Assembly (NCBI GenBank): GCA_000320545.1
Contig: ADNK01000693.1
Span: 1 to 64,000 of the forward strand
Direction of reading: 5' to 3'
Length of the DNA: 64,000 nt
DNA from: Bigelowiella natans CCMP2755
Taxonomy: Eukaryota; Cercozoa; Chlorarachniophyceae
Shown here: positions 51,872 through 63,628 of the stretch, one piece after another
How positions within the stretch are numbered: position 1 is the first letter of the stretch
Layout of the letters: each line of letters begins with the position of its first letter
Position numbers and translations under genes: made by a program
Notes under the pieces: generated by a model
Databases searched by the model: none
The model's input: only the letters and a program-made list of their open reading frames with translations
Told to the model about the DNA's origin: nothing

Positions 51872-53038
51872 TCACAGCATGCCTTCTGTCTCTAAAGATT
51901 GTGGAATCTGAGCCGTTCCTACATTCATAAACTCATGACGCAGCGATGCCAAATGTTGTGAGCGTTGAAATTGTCGTAACCTACGGGTGACCTCCAGATG
52001 CTCTCCCAGGAGGGAAAGAGGTCGGCCGTGAGCATTTGCCATATGATTTTCATATGTTTTCTGGCATGATTTCAGGTCCAAATTCTGATAAGCCATCAAA
52101 AATGCGGTGGGTGGGGCAATTGAGAAAAGATCACCGATCTCATTCCCACCAAATACCAGAACCGACTCATCTTTATGAATGGCTTCGTGTATGAATCTAG
52201 CAGCACTCACAATCTCGGAGGCGAATGCGTCACCTGTTTGGTTGAGATTTAACTCCAAGATACTGATGCCCCTGGCTTCTAATTCAAGCCTTGCCGGGGT
52301 GGGTATTGTAGCATTAGCGGTATTAATAATGTGAGTGATCCCTAGCTGAGAAATTTTCTCTGGGTCGCTCACTTGACGTAGGTTTCCAAGCCAGACCTTT
52401 CCACTACTTTCGTCAGTAGAAGTAGAGGTGGTTGGGGTAAGTGGTAATGGTACAAGGTTTGAGTCTCTGGATCCCCTGCCATTGATTTTGTTATATGGTC
52501 TCGAAAAGGACTCACGTAAATTTTGAAGAGCAAGCATACGAATATTCGGCTTTGGCAAAGACGATGACTTAATGCGTGGTTGTTCGAAATTTTGTATATC
52601 CCTAAGAGCTGCTGCTGCATCCTGTTCATGCCATGATTTCAATGTTCTTTTCTGCTTCTTAAAGAAGCAATTATATTTTCTTTCTTGCTCAATGATCCAG
52701 TCTTTCAGACAATCAGGCCTCTTATCGTGTTTGAAAACAGATTTGCCACACCTTAAACATGGGTAGAGCTTATGTCCCCAAATGAACTCTTTCTTTCCCT
52801 TTTTATCCTTTCGCACGACAGGGGGTCTTAGTGCGTAATTGTCGCAAGCCTTAGGCTCTTGCCAAATCATTCTGCCTTGCATAATCCTTACTCCATAGCA
52901 GGTAGCTGCCATGGCACCCACCACACCTCCCCATATGTTGAAATATTCAAGTCTCATTTCATTGTGGTACGGTTCCCACTCGCGTATCCAAGGTGGAAGA
53001 AGCGCTATTGCGGTTATTACAAGGGGAATGTATCCCAT
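51872..53038 (-). CDS. membrane-anchored dual-specificity-phosphatase-like protein, catalytically dead
   Basis: A 388-residue single-exon frame. Residues about 3-19 and 31-50 are hydrophobic, probably membrane-spanning. A CLRCGKSV...RPDC cluster (about 93-110) could bind a metal. A basic and Ser/Thr-rich linker follows, then a DSP fold (about 215-350): VWLGNLRQ, ITHIINTAN, LELNLNQTGDAF, AARFIHEAI, then the loop that should read HCxxGxSRS. Here it reads VFGGNEIGDLFS, so the nucleophile Cys and the phosphate-binding Arg are absent, and the general-acid Asp position is Asn. The rest of the fold, including a TAFLMAYQNL helix, is preserved. A binding or scaffold role is likelier than catalysis. 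ATG at 53038; the RCC1 gene diverges 373 bp away. Confidence 0.82.
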   Translation of the reverse strand: MGYIPLVITAIALLPPWIREWEPYHNEMRLEYFNIWGGVVGAMAATCYGVRIMQGRMIWQEPKACDNYALRPPVVRKDKKGKKEFIWGHKLYPCLRCGKSVFKHDKRPDCLKDWIIEQERKYNCFFKKQKRTLKSWHEQDAAAALRDIQNFEQPRIKSSSLPKPNIRMLALQNLRESFSRPYNKINGRGSRDSNLVPLPLTPTTSTSTDESSGKVWLGNLRQVSDPEKISQLGITHIINTANATIPTPARLELEARGISILELNLNQTGDAFASEIVSAARFIHEAIHKDESVLVFGGNEIGDLFSIAPPTAFLMAYQNLDLKSCQKTYENHMANAHGRPLSLLGEHLEVTRRLRQFQRSQHLASLRHEFMNVGTAQIPQSLETEGML

Positions 53039-53411
53039 GATGATATCACTTAATAGGATGAAAGGGGTAGTAGTAGGCTCTCTATGAAAGAACCCCTCTT
53101 TGGTCCGCCATTCGAAAACTACTATCTAAGATTAAAATTCCCATGTAATTATCCATAGCGACATGCGAATCATGTCGAAGATTTCAAAAAATACCACTCT
53201 GGCTGATTTAGCATGTCTTCGCCCAGAAAAGGCCTTTAAGTTTGCTGTTAGTTACAAAAGTATGTCGTATCATATAAAACACAATACATTTAGTGTATCT
53301 TTCTGAATTTTAATTGCCTGAATTAAGAACTAAACCCGAGTCGACTCGGCTTTAAAACCAATCGACGTGGACGCCATACTCTCTGGTCTCTGGTGGAGCA
53401 GTAGAATAATA
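53039..53411. promoter_or_regulatory. short divergent promoter region, phosphatase-like / RCC1
   Basis: 373 bp between two outward-facing start codons. It should hold both promoters. No assignable core element was seen, and there is no microsatellite. Confidence 0.45.
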
Positions 53412-55125
53412 ATGGCTGCCTCACGAATTTCCCTTATTCGTATGCGTCTCGACCTAGCAATTGGCATGATAATACGAAGATGCAGTCGAGCACCAACAGC
53501 TTTAGTTCTACCTTTGGTTGCTTCGGGAGGTTACCTTGCATGCGTTTACGGCCATGGGGCCTGTGCTAGTGAGCGGCAAGCTGCCTTTACATGCGAGATT
53601 TTGGGGAATTCTAACGCTCCCAAAAACCAGCCTATTGTCGGCCATCATCTTGCTTCTGTGTCGCATATAGATATTGGAAAGGGGAAAACGACAGTGGTAG
53701 ATAGGGAGGGCTTGATGGTGAAAACGTGGAGAAACAACGGGATCGACGACGCCGTGAAATTATTGAGAGTTCCGCCTGGAGAAGTCATCATACGCGTAAT
53801 TCAAAATCATATGAAACAGCAAACAGAAATGCGCGAAGAAACCTGCAAATATATTATTTCTTTCCTTCCTAAAATCGTTCCATGCTATTATCCTTGGTAG
53901 GCCGTCTCAAACCGTAATGGCGTCTATGGCCTTACAAGCTTAGGCCACCTTTTCCACTGGTCAAAGTACACTGGATGGAACCCAACACCCATTGCCATTG
54001 ACCCTTCCGCAACGATGGCAATTGGCAGCAAGGCTAATATCAGCAGCTGTGGAAGAGGACAAGAAGGAAAGTTGCTTGATATAGCAGCTGGCGACGCGCA
54101 TATTGTGTGCTTGTCTTCCGATGGTAGAGCCTACGCCTTAGGAGATAATACTTTTGGCCAATGCGGGAAACGGCAGTCGTCATCATCCTCAACGTCATCA
54201 TCTTCCTTCTTCAAATCTAGCACCAGGTAAAAAGGGGGAGAAAGAGAAAAATAATCGATATAAGATTGACAGATTAAGTAAGATAGACGTTGGAGGATAT
54301 TTTCAGGAAGCTAATTTCGCGATAACCTATATTATTGTGTATACGAAGTAATGGTAGCTTATTTGGCGACGTAAATGAAGATACATCTCATTACTCATCC
54401 AGTACGGTGGGAATGGAGAAGAGGAGAAGCATTCGACAACAACACGACGAACTTAATAATCTTCTACTTCTTCGCGAGATGCCTATTTGCGCAACAAGAG
54501 ATGACAACGAAGGTCATATCACTACTTCCTCCTCGTTTTCGTACATAGAACCAAAGCTTCTTCTTCACCTTCCTAGGAGTCGCAGTTCGGTTTGTTAAGG
54601 TAGCTTGCGGAGCAGCACATACACTCTTAGTGAGCGAAGGTGGAGAGGTGTATGGCTGTGGCCTTGACCGATGGATGCAACTTGGTCATTCCGTAAATTG
54701 GCACAATGGATCCTCATTCCAGACGCGTTTACGAAGAATCAATAACCTGCATGACTCATGCCTGTTACCAGGCGAGGAAGTAATACAAGTAGCATGCGGA
54801 GCAGATCACTCAATGTGCCTAACATCACATGGAAATGTCTACACATGGGGTCTACATAAAAATGGACAACTGGGAAGAAGACTCCGAACAAAGTATGGAG
54901 AGCCAATGATAGTGAAGGGGTTGCCTCGAAAGGAGCAGCAGGGAACAAAGAGAGGAGGAGATTCAGAAAGGAGTGTGGTGATCCAAGAGGTCAGAACTCA
55001 ACAACTGATTTATTGACGGGTTTTTCTATGCAAACCCCTCTTCCTCTACAAATCTTCTTGCCTTCTCACCGGCCTCCAATACACAAACACACACACACAC
55101 ACACATATGTAATCAATATCTATAA

Positions 55126-55172
<47 letters not shown>

Positions 55173-55634
55173 GTGTGTGTGTGTGCGTGTGTGTGTGTGT
55201 GTGTGTGTATTGTTCAATAATCATCTGTGCTTTATCATTGTAAAAAACGCTCTCCCTCTAGATTGCCAGTGGAAAGGAGCACTGTGTTGCACTTGATAGT
55301 AGGGGAGAGTTGTGGGGATGGGGCCGTAACAACTATGGACAACTTGGCAGAGACAATGAGCGAATCGTGTGGCAACCTATGCGTATAGCAGCACCAGCAA
55401 AAAAAGGTCACAACCATTGTACACTGCTCATATCTCTTGTGGAATGACTAGTTTGAAGTAATATGTAAACTAGCAAATGACAGGAGAACGTTGGTAATCG
55501 GCAAGTTTTATGTAACAGGATGTAACAAGCAAAGGGATAAAGAAGCGGATTTTTTGTCACCAAGAATAAAGGAACTTCGAATTGAAAAGGTTTATGCTGG
55601 AAACTGGGCAACTGCGATTTTACTGCAGCACTGA
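53412..55634 (+). CDS. RCC1-repeat protein
   Basis: Starts at ATG 53412 (a GTG-led extension to 53367 is open but less likely). The N-terminus is Arg-rich followed by a hydrophobic span (ALVLPLVASGGYLACVYG), suggesting mitochondrial or membrane targeting. Exons: 53412-53795, 53901 to about 54229, one or two uncertain exons at 54.3-54.6 kb, about 54548-54990, 55261-55408 and a last exon from about 55520 to the TGA at 55634. RCC1 blade motifs are clear: NGVYGLTSLGHLFHWSK, AAGDAHIVCLSSDGRAYALG, VACGAAHTLLVSEGGEVYGCG, VACGADHSMCLTSHGNVYTWG, ASGKEHCVALDSRGELWGWG and EKVYAGNWATAILLQH. Seven such blades form a propeller. Small targeted RCC1-like proteins serve organelle translation or signalling, but no specific role can be read here. 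The 54.2-54.6 kb joins need cDNA. Confidence 0.85.
55128..55210. repeat. (TA)n-(TG)n in an RCC1 gene intron
   Basis: TA dinucleotides (about 55128-55168) running into TG dinucleotides (about 55171-55210), ending about 50 bp before the acceptor of the exon that starts at 55261. Confidence 0.9.
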
Positions 55635-56654
55635 TTGCTGTACGCCAGTTTTATACCACCACACTACTCAGAATAAGTAGTGACCTGAGAAAGTGTCTAT
55701 GGAATAAATGTGCACTGCACTCACAGCAACTATAGCATCACAAGTTACATCAGCAAAGGCGATCAAAGATGTTATGCAAATCTAGATGTAGCGATAGCTG
55801 GCTAATTCAGCATGCGCAGCAAACAATTACGATACACGAATAAGTTATGGCGGTCAGAAGATAGATCAGTAGGATTAGCAAGCAAAACTAAACATGATCT
55901 GTTAGATGTTTAACGTCGTGGCAACAACTAACAAACATCTACACGTTGACAACAAATGTCATGCACTCACACCGCTGTGCTCGGCTTTTGCATGCAAAGT
56001 AGAGATCTATAGATCAGCATGGCAATTAATCTGAAAATTGTGACCATTGACATGCGTGCGCGTACGTACTGAGTCGTTGCGCTCATCACCAGCCAGCTGG
56101 CCAGCTAGCAAGGTTGCAAGCGGCACGAAGGTGTCATTGTGAATATGCCATTCATATGACAGCAGTTGCAGTTTGGAAGTGTACATGCGTGATTATGGAT
56201 GCTATATAGAACTGCTACTCGTTAATAGGTGATACAAAAGGCAGGCTGGGCTCACAGAACATTCATACATTGATGCTGGCAATTTGTTTGGATAACATCG
56301 CAATCCTTTTGAACATGCATGCATAAAAAGATAATGGGAATGCGGCATAGTCACATGGAAGTCACACAGGTGGAGATTCTCTCTTTCAATCTTTTCGTGA
56401 TGGTGAAAGACCATCTTTTGGAACAGCATATAGCATAGGGATCCATGGTACCACATGGCCGTCTATCCGTAGAACCTTCAGTAGAGTGGTGATGTGTATA
56501 ATGATCATGCAATTATCAGCTATTATTTCAACTAACACATCCATATAGTAGAGAATGTGTATGCATTTCTCTACCTAACATCAAGTGCTGTGCTCTACCA
56601 ATGCACTTCCAATCATAAAGAAGCACTTAAAAACAGATGACAAGCAGTTCAGTT
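55635..56654. other. convergent spacer with palindromic words
   Basis: 1 kb between RCC1 (+) and the last gene (-). Contains CCAGCTGGCCAGCTAGC near 56092-56108 and repeated GCATGC/CATGCAT words (about 55990 and 56314-56323). No simple repeats and no recognisable gene. Confidence 0.5.
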
Positions 56655-57574
56655 CTATTTGTTAGACATAAATACCTCCAGCAATGACTGGTTTTCACCA
56701 AGCGTAAGCATTTCCATCTCGCTTTGATCATTGTGATGGTGGCTTTGCTCAACGTTGTCACTCACAGCATCTATACCCGAAGGAAAAAGAAAGACAAACG
56801 AAAAGCGTAGTGATGTGAGTAGAAAATAGACAATGGTCCCCTTTATTTCGATTACCAAGAGAGAGAAGAGAGAAGGAAGGGGGTGGAAGGAAAAAGGGGA
56901 CGTGACAAAACTGCTGGAAGATTTGTGCATTGGAACTTGATGAAAACGACGACGATGTGTGCATCATGATTTGATTCTTTACCTTCATCCCATCCGTCCT
57001 GTAATCGAGACACTAGCTGGTCTTTTGTAAGATTAGGAGGAGGAGGACACTGATTTGACGAAGAAGTTGCTGTTAGTGCCTACGGAGAAGGACGAGTTTA
57101 TGATATATCAATAATATTACTGGTTAATATTTGTAGTAGTAGTAGTAGCTGTATATTGATGAGAAAATAGTTTGCAAGCAAATACTATCTATCTTTGCGT
57201 ATTGGTTGCTCATTACTTTTCTTCGGATACAAAGTTTGATATTATCACGGCGATAAATATTTTTTGAGTCCCATGGCAGCCTAGCAGTGCAAGGGTGGAT
57301 GATGCTCAAGATGGTGATGGTGATGAAGAATAAGAAATAATAGAGGGACAAACAAATGAAAAAAAAAAACATGATGGAACATTAGAACAGATTCTCCCTT
57401 AATTTCCAACACTTGCTTCTTTATTTCTTTCACTACTACAAGCACGCATACAACAAAGCAACGAAAGCAGCAGTCAACCCCCTTCTTCTCCTTCTCTTAC
57501 CTTGGGGAGTGAGTAAAGATGTTGTCGAGTTGTTGGCCTATCGTCTAGTATTTTTATTCACGCGCGCGCGCGCA

Positions 57575-57613
<39 letters not shown>

Positions 57614-57708
57614 GAGGGAGAAAGGGGGGAGTGTTGAAAAAGAGTTTATACGTTACGGAACCAATATTACAACAGTAAATCCTTTGCTCTCTCTCTCTCT
57701 CTCTCTCT

Positions 57709-57756
<48 letters not shown>

Positions 57757-60590
57757 ACCGTCCTCTCCTCCCAGCCTTGTATAAGATCAGATTGCTTTGA
57801 TTCTGGATACAAAATCGCCACGTTCCATGATAAATGATGGGTAGAGGAGGAGGACGAGGAGGACGAGGACGAGGACGACGATGACACCTAACAACAAATG
57901 TTTAATATTTGTGATTCTGTCCATCTTCACAATATGTAAAGGATGATGATGATAATGATGATGATGATGATGATGATGATGATTATGACGATGACGATGT
58001 AAGGGAATGCCTTCACTGATTTTTTTAAAAGGGTTGAGAAGAGAGGATAAAGGGGGGGAGAACGGAAATTGCAGAAAAATAAAAATAAGAGGTTGTTATT
58101 GTTGTTGTTGCTATTGCTGTTGTTCCTAATGGTGTTTTTGGTGTTCTACGTTATTCGTGCAAAGCAGCTCAGGTTTATAAGCTGCCAGCATCTGATTCAT
58201 AGGAGCTCCTAGTATAGTAGGGAGTAGTCGATGAAAACACAGAAGAACGTGTTCATTCGCAAAGGAGAAAATGAAAACACAGAAGAACGTGTTCATTCGC
58301 AAATGAGAAATGTAGCAGCAGTAGTGTTCTTGTGAGGCGGATTTCAGAAGCTGAAGAAAGACTCGCCCATTTACATGAAACAATAGCACATGTGAATAAT
58401 GATTATAATTGTTGTTTGGGATGTAGTAGTTATTGTTCTGAGCAACAACACACTGTAGTCGTAGTAGTAGTGGTAGTAGTAGTAGCAGTACCTATTAGAA
58501 TCCCCCTGTCTATTATGGCCTTCGTAGTAGTAGTAGTAGTGGTAGTAGTAGTGGTAGTAGTAGTAGTATCCCAAAACGCCACGAATCGTGAGAAGGAGGA
58601 GGAGGATGATGTGAGAGAAGATATGCACACAACCCCATGTTAAAGAGTAAATGTAGTGAGGGGGGAAGGAAAGACTGTTTACAATTGATTCATCAATCTC
58701 CTCTCTGTTGTTCCCTTTCCATCCCTTCCTCCTAATCCTCCAACCTCTTCTTCCTTTCTCTCCTCCTCCTCCTCCTCCTCCCCCTCCATAGCAAAGCACT
58801 ACCACCACCACCACACCTGTGCTAGCATTGTCGCATTGAAAGTAGCCTCAAATTCAATTGTCTTAGTCCTGAGAAGCTTTTCATATATCTCTTCGATCTT
58901 CTGCATACTTCGTGTGGTGAAGGTGGTGATGGTGGAGAAACAACCAAAGAATAAGCAAAGAAACATAAAGGGGAGAAATTAGGGAGAGAGCGATGAAGTA
59001 ACGATGTTATTAATATCTATTATCGATAGAAACTGCTCCTCCTTTTCCTCGAGCGAACATCATTTAATATAATTCCGACGTGAAGAACAAACATTAGGAG
59101 AACAAATGCACAATAATCCTGATTACTTCATAAGGTATTATTATTATTATTATATATTGTCACATTCTAGAATTGCAGATTCTTGCATTTGTCTCTGTCC
59201 TTCTACTGCTATTCTCAAAAAAGGGAGGGAGGGGTATGCAACGATATCTTGCTGCTGTATTAAAACCACCACCACCATCACCTGTTTGACTTGCCGCTAT
59301 TATTATTATTGTCATTCCCCACGGTATGATCATCATCATCGTCGCCTAAGCAATGGTGGCTAGCGATCTTGCACAAGAGCAATCCCTGCTTGCTGGTAAT
59401 ACATATACATATATTATAAGTATTTAAATTTGATGTAGGCAGTGTAATGATAACTTTCAGTGCCATAAGTACTGTCGCCGTGAATAAAAAGCGAACCAAA
59501 GTTGTTTACTCACATATCCCCAATGTGCATGCACGCCTCCGCTCCTACAAGAAGTATAGATATTATACCAGCAGGGTTGCGTGTTGTTTTTAAAATTACG
59601 GTATCATAGATGTATATGTATATGTCGTAGTAGAAGTGGTAGTAGTACCCCAAAAAAAGTGAGTTATTATATTCAAAAAAATAAATGTAAAATAGTTATT
59701 TATAATGCAGGCTATAGAGAGCGTCATACAGCTCCTCTTCCTCCTCATCCTCCCCCTCTTCTTTCATCTCTGTACTCCATCATTTATGCACCAGCTTTTC
59801 CTTACCTCTTCGTGCAACTTTGTAGATTTTTTTTGAGTAAATTTGAAGCTGGTGGGCTAGTTCATGATGACGATGATGATGATGATAATGATGCCGATGT
59901 GACTGCTGTCCTTGATTATCGTGGTCACCACCCTTCTTCTCCTTGGCAGAGTGTTTTCCTTCTTCTTCTCCTTTTTCTTCTTCAGTTCCCTCTTTGATTA
60001 CCTTTTCCTGCTCTCTAAAGGTTGATATACTCACCAGAAATCTCTCACGAATGCTCTCAGGAAGATGTGGTAATATCTGAAGTAGAAATATATAGGTTGT
60101 ATTAAATGTGACTGCAATCACTCTATGCTACAACAAAAACAACAACATGAACAACTACTATTACTGCTGCTGGAGCTGATGCTACAATCAATAGAAAGAG
60201 ATGTACTTAGAAAAAGAAGAGAGGTGATGAGTAGCAACACATAATAACACGCAAGACCGTATTTTGTGGAACTACATTGATAATCTCAGTAAGGTGCGAC
60301 GTTACGGTTGTTGCGTATTATTACGAGTGTGAATGTGCTAGGGTGTGTCCTATATCTGACTCTTTTTATCGTACATGGTTCTCAACTTCAACCCAGTAAT
60401 AATCTATTGCCACAAAAGCATCTGCCATGCATCTAGATTGTTCAAGATGATGATCATCATCATCAAAGGAAGAAGAAGAAGCAAGTAACAGCTGTTTATA
60501 ACTATGAAAAAGAACCTAGTTGTTATTTCTGGTGTTTAGATACCATCAACCACGTCCATTCTCCAGATATATACACACATAATATATATA

Positions 60591-60632
<42 letters not shown>

Positions 60633-62191
60633 CGCTCTCCCTCTTCTTCCTCTTTCCAACTTACTTTTTGTAGTTTCTCAAGTATAGGTTTGCGAGACAC
60701 CGGTTGCTGTAGCATGCAGCCTAAGGAAGAAGAAGAAGAAGAAGAAGAAGAAGAAGAAGAAGAAGAAAGTGGTTTATGTTATCCGAAATCAAATTGGAAT
60801 AATTGTTTGCTTCCCTTCCCTTAGAGTAGTGGAAATTCCTTTATTCTTTGGCCACAGTATGATGGCAAAATAACAAGGAGAAAAGAAGGAGGAAGGGAAT
60901 GCAAGGCGAAGACCCTCCCCTCTTATTTGCTCAAACACGCACAGCTGCTAACAATAATTTCATCATATTATATCATATCAAAGGAGGAGCTTTCATCATC
61001 ATCATCATCATCATCTTCTTCTTCTTCTTCTTCCTTATCAGAGTAGTGGTCTCTCTTCTATGTTGATGTGTGTTACTACTAAACAACCAGAATTGTTTTA
61101 TTGGTGGTGTGAAGTGCATTCATGATCGCTGTGTCATACGAGCTTGTTGCCATTCTAAATGATGTATATCGGTTGGTTGCAAGAAGTAAGAGATTACTTA
61201 TAATTGGTGATGTTCTATCAAGATGCTGCACTACTACGATGTTTATTAAAGATGGTCAATCTCTTATGAAAGGAGGACTCACTCACCGTAAAGCACCACG
61301 GAGTGTAGAGTATAGTGGCGCAGTATCTACCAACAGAATAATATCAACATTACTGACGGTTTGCATGTCTTTTAATACGTGCTCTGTTGTGTGATTGTAA
61401 CAGGTCAATGAAGGACACCCAAAAGTAACAGTGAAGAAGACTAAATAATAATGATGATGATGATGATGATGATGATGATGTAGTATCTCCAAAAGGGCAA
61501 AACTCACAGCGTAAGCAACATCATAACATAACCAACCAACCGTATTCTCTATTCAGTAGTTTTTTGCCAATGTCTTGTTTCCTCTCACCCGATTTTGCTT
61601 TTACTCTCTTCTCCTCCTCCCCTTCCTCATCATCCTTGCCATCAATTTTGCTGTCTTGGAATCTAGACAGAAGCTTTTGGCGGTGATGGAGGATCTTTGG
61701 ATATGAACAAACCCAATACATTTATGTTTTATTATCATTATGAGTCATCATCGGCACATACTGTGATGTAGAGGTGTTGTACAGCTGTTATAAACAGGGA
61801 GGGAAGGGGGGGGATGGGTTTATATTAATTTATGCACGTGATACACAAATAGTCATGGGACTCATCATCGTACCTTCTCTATTGCAGCGTGGGTTTCAAT
61901 GCCTTTTAACTGCGTGAAGGAGGGGGAGGAGGGGGAGGAGGAGGAGCAGGAGGAGCAGGAGGAGGAGGTGGTGGAGGAGGAGGAGGAGGATCATAGTTAC
62001 TAGACATGCTTCATATGGAGAGATTATTGTGCTTTCTTTTACATAAAATTCTGATATGATTAAATCAGATACTTGATATTTGTTGATGATTGTGTTGAAA
62101 TGGTTTGTGGAACAACCAATGCCACATCTCCAGATCCCTTGCTCTGATATACCTTCTCATCCTTACGCTAGTAGAAGTAGAAGTAATAGTG

Positions 62192-62224
<33 letters not shown>

Positions 62225-62380
62225 ATAGCAAAGGTAGAAGAATGAGAAGAAGAAGAAGAAGAAGAAGAAGAAGAAGAAGAAGAAGGAGAATACCAATCGG
62301 CGATAAAACATTTGTTGTTGTGCTTTCGTTCGTGAGAATTTGTAGTAGTTGCAATAGAGAAGACTACTCGAATTCTTTAA

Positions 62381-62421
<41 letters not shown>

Positions 62422-62543
62422 TTATATGTTCTTCGAGTAATAGGTAGAAATTGTGAAAAATCCGCAGTAAATAGTATACATATGATGTCTTTCACTATGT
62501 GCACCACCGCCACCACCACCACCCTTCCCGGCACAACTATTAT

Positions 62544-62575
<32 letters not shown>

Positions 62576-62851
62576 TCAATATTGCCGTTTATTATAAATG
62601 GTAGCTTCAATGCAGAGGTAATATCAACCCTGGGTGGAATCTTGATATTCGTGATGTTGGGCAGCACCTCCCTCAATATCTACGGAAAAAGAAAATTGAG
62701 AAAAACAATGGTTGCATACGACAACATCTTTCGCAAATGAATGAATAGGATTTTTTTGTTTCAAAACATTTGTACTGTAAGTAGTAGTTAGATCCCTCTA
62801 TTGTCGCAAAATTAGAGGTACTAGAAGTAGTCAACAGTAGTAAATAGTAGT

Positions 62852-62883
<32 letters not shown>

Positions 62884-63586
62884 AGTAGTAGTAGTAGTAG
62901 TAGTAATGGTAGTACCGCTTTGGAGAGATTGGTCGTAATCTCGAAAAGGTCCTTCTTTCGCTGTGCCACCACGCCATCTAAAAGAATGAGATCATCATCA
63001 TCACCATGATTTCATGGTTATAACAGACAATAATAGGAGATGCCGATGAGGGCGTAAATCTTTCAATTTACACGGTATTTACCAAAGTGAAATTACACAA
63101 GTCGTCAATAAAAAAATAGTAGACAGAGAAGTTGATGAAAGAAATAACTACCGGTGTCATCATCACCTGTATCATCACCTTAGTGCTACCTACCACTGCT
63201 GCTACTGCTGCTACCACCACAACTGCTACTACTACTACAACTATTACTGCTCCTACTATTGCAAAAGGTCTGCTGCTTCCTCCTCCTCCTCCTCTTCCTC
63301 TTCCTCTTCTTACCCATTATCGGCGTATTATCCAAATCAGTGATAGACCTTTGGATTACTTCTTCACCCTCTGATGATGATTATAGAGCACGGTAGTAGT
63401 AAGTAAGAACCAGGAACATCACAAATAGGACACACTAATCGAAAATGATGCTAACTGACATTTGGTTGTTTGTTTCTATACTCTATATTCGCTGTTGTCT
63501 GTGATTATCGTGAACTGTTATTTTTATATTGAGGAGACAAGTGACCGACTTTTCTCCTGTTTCCTCAATATACTTCTCTCTCTGTG

Positions 63587-63628
<42 letters not shown>

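Noticed and set aside
62080-62604. 174-codon plus-strand frame
   Set aside because: Crosses (AGT)n, (AAG)n and (TA)n tracts; poly-Ser, poly-Arg and Tyr-Ile repeats only.
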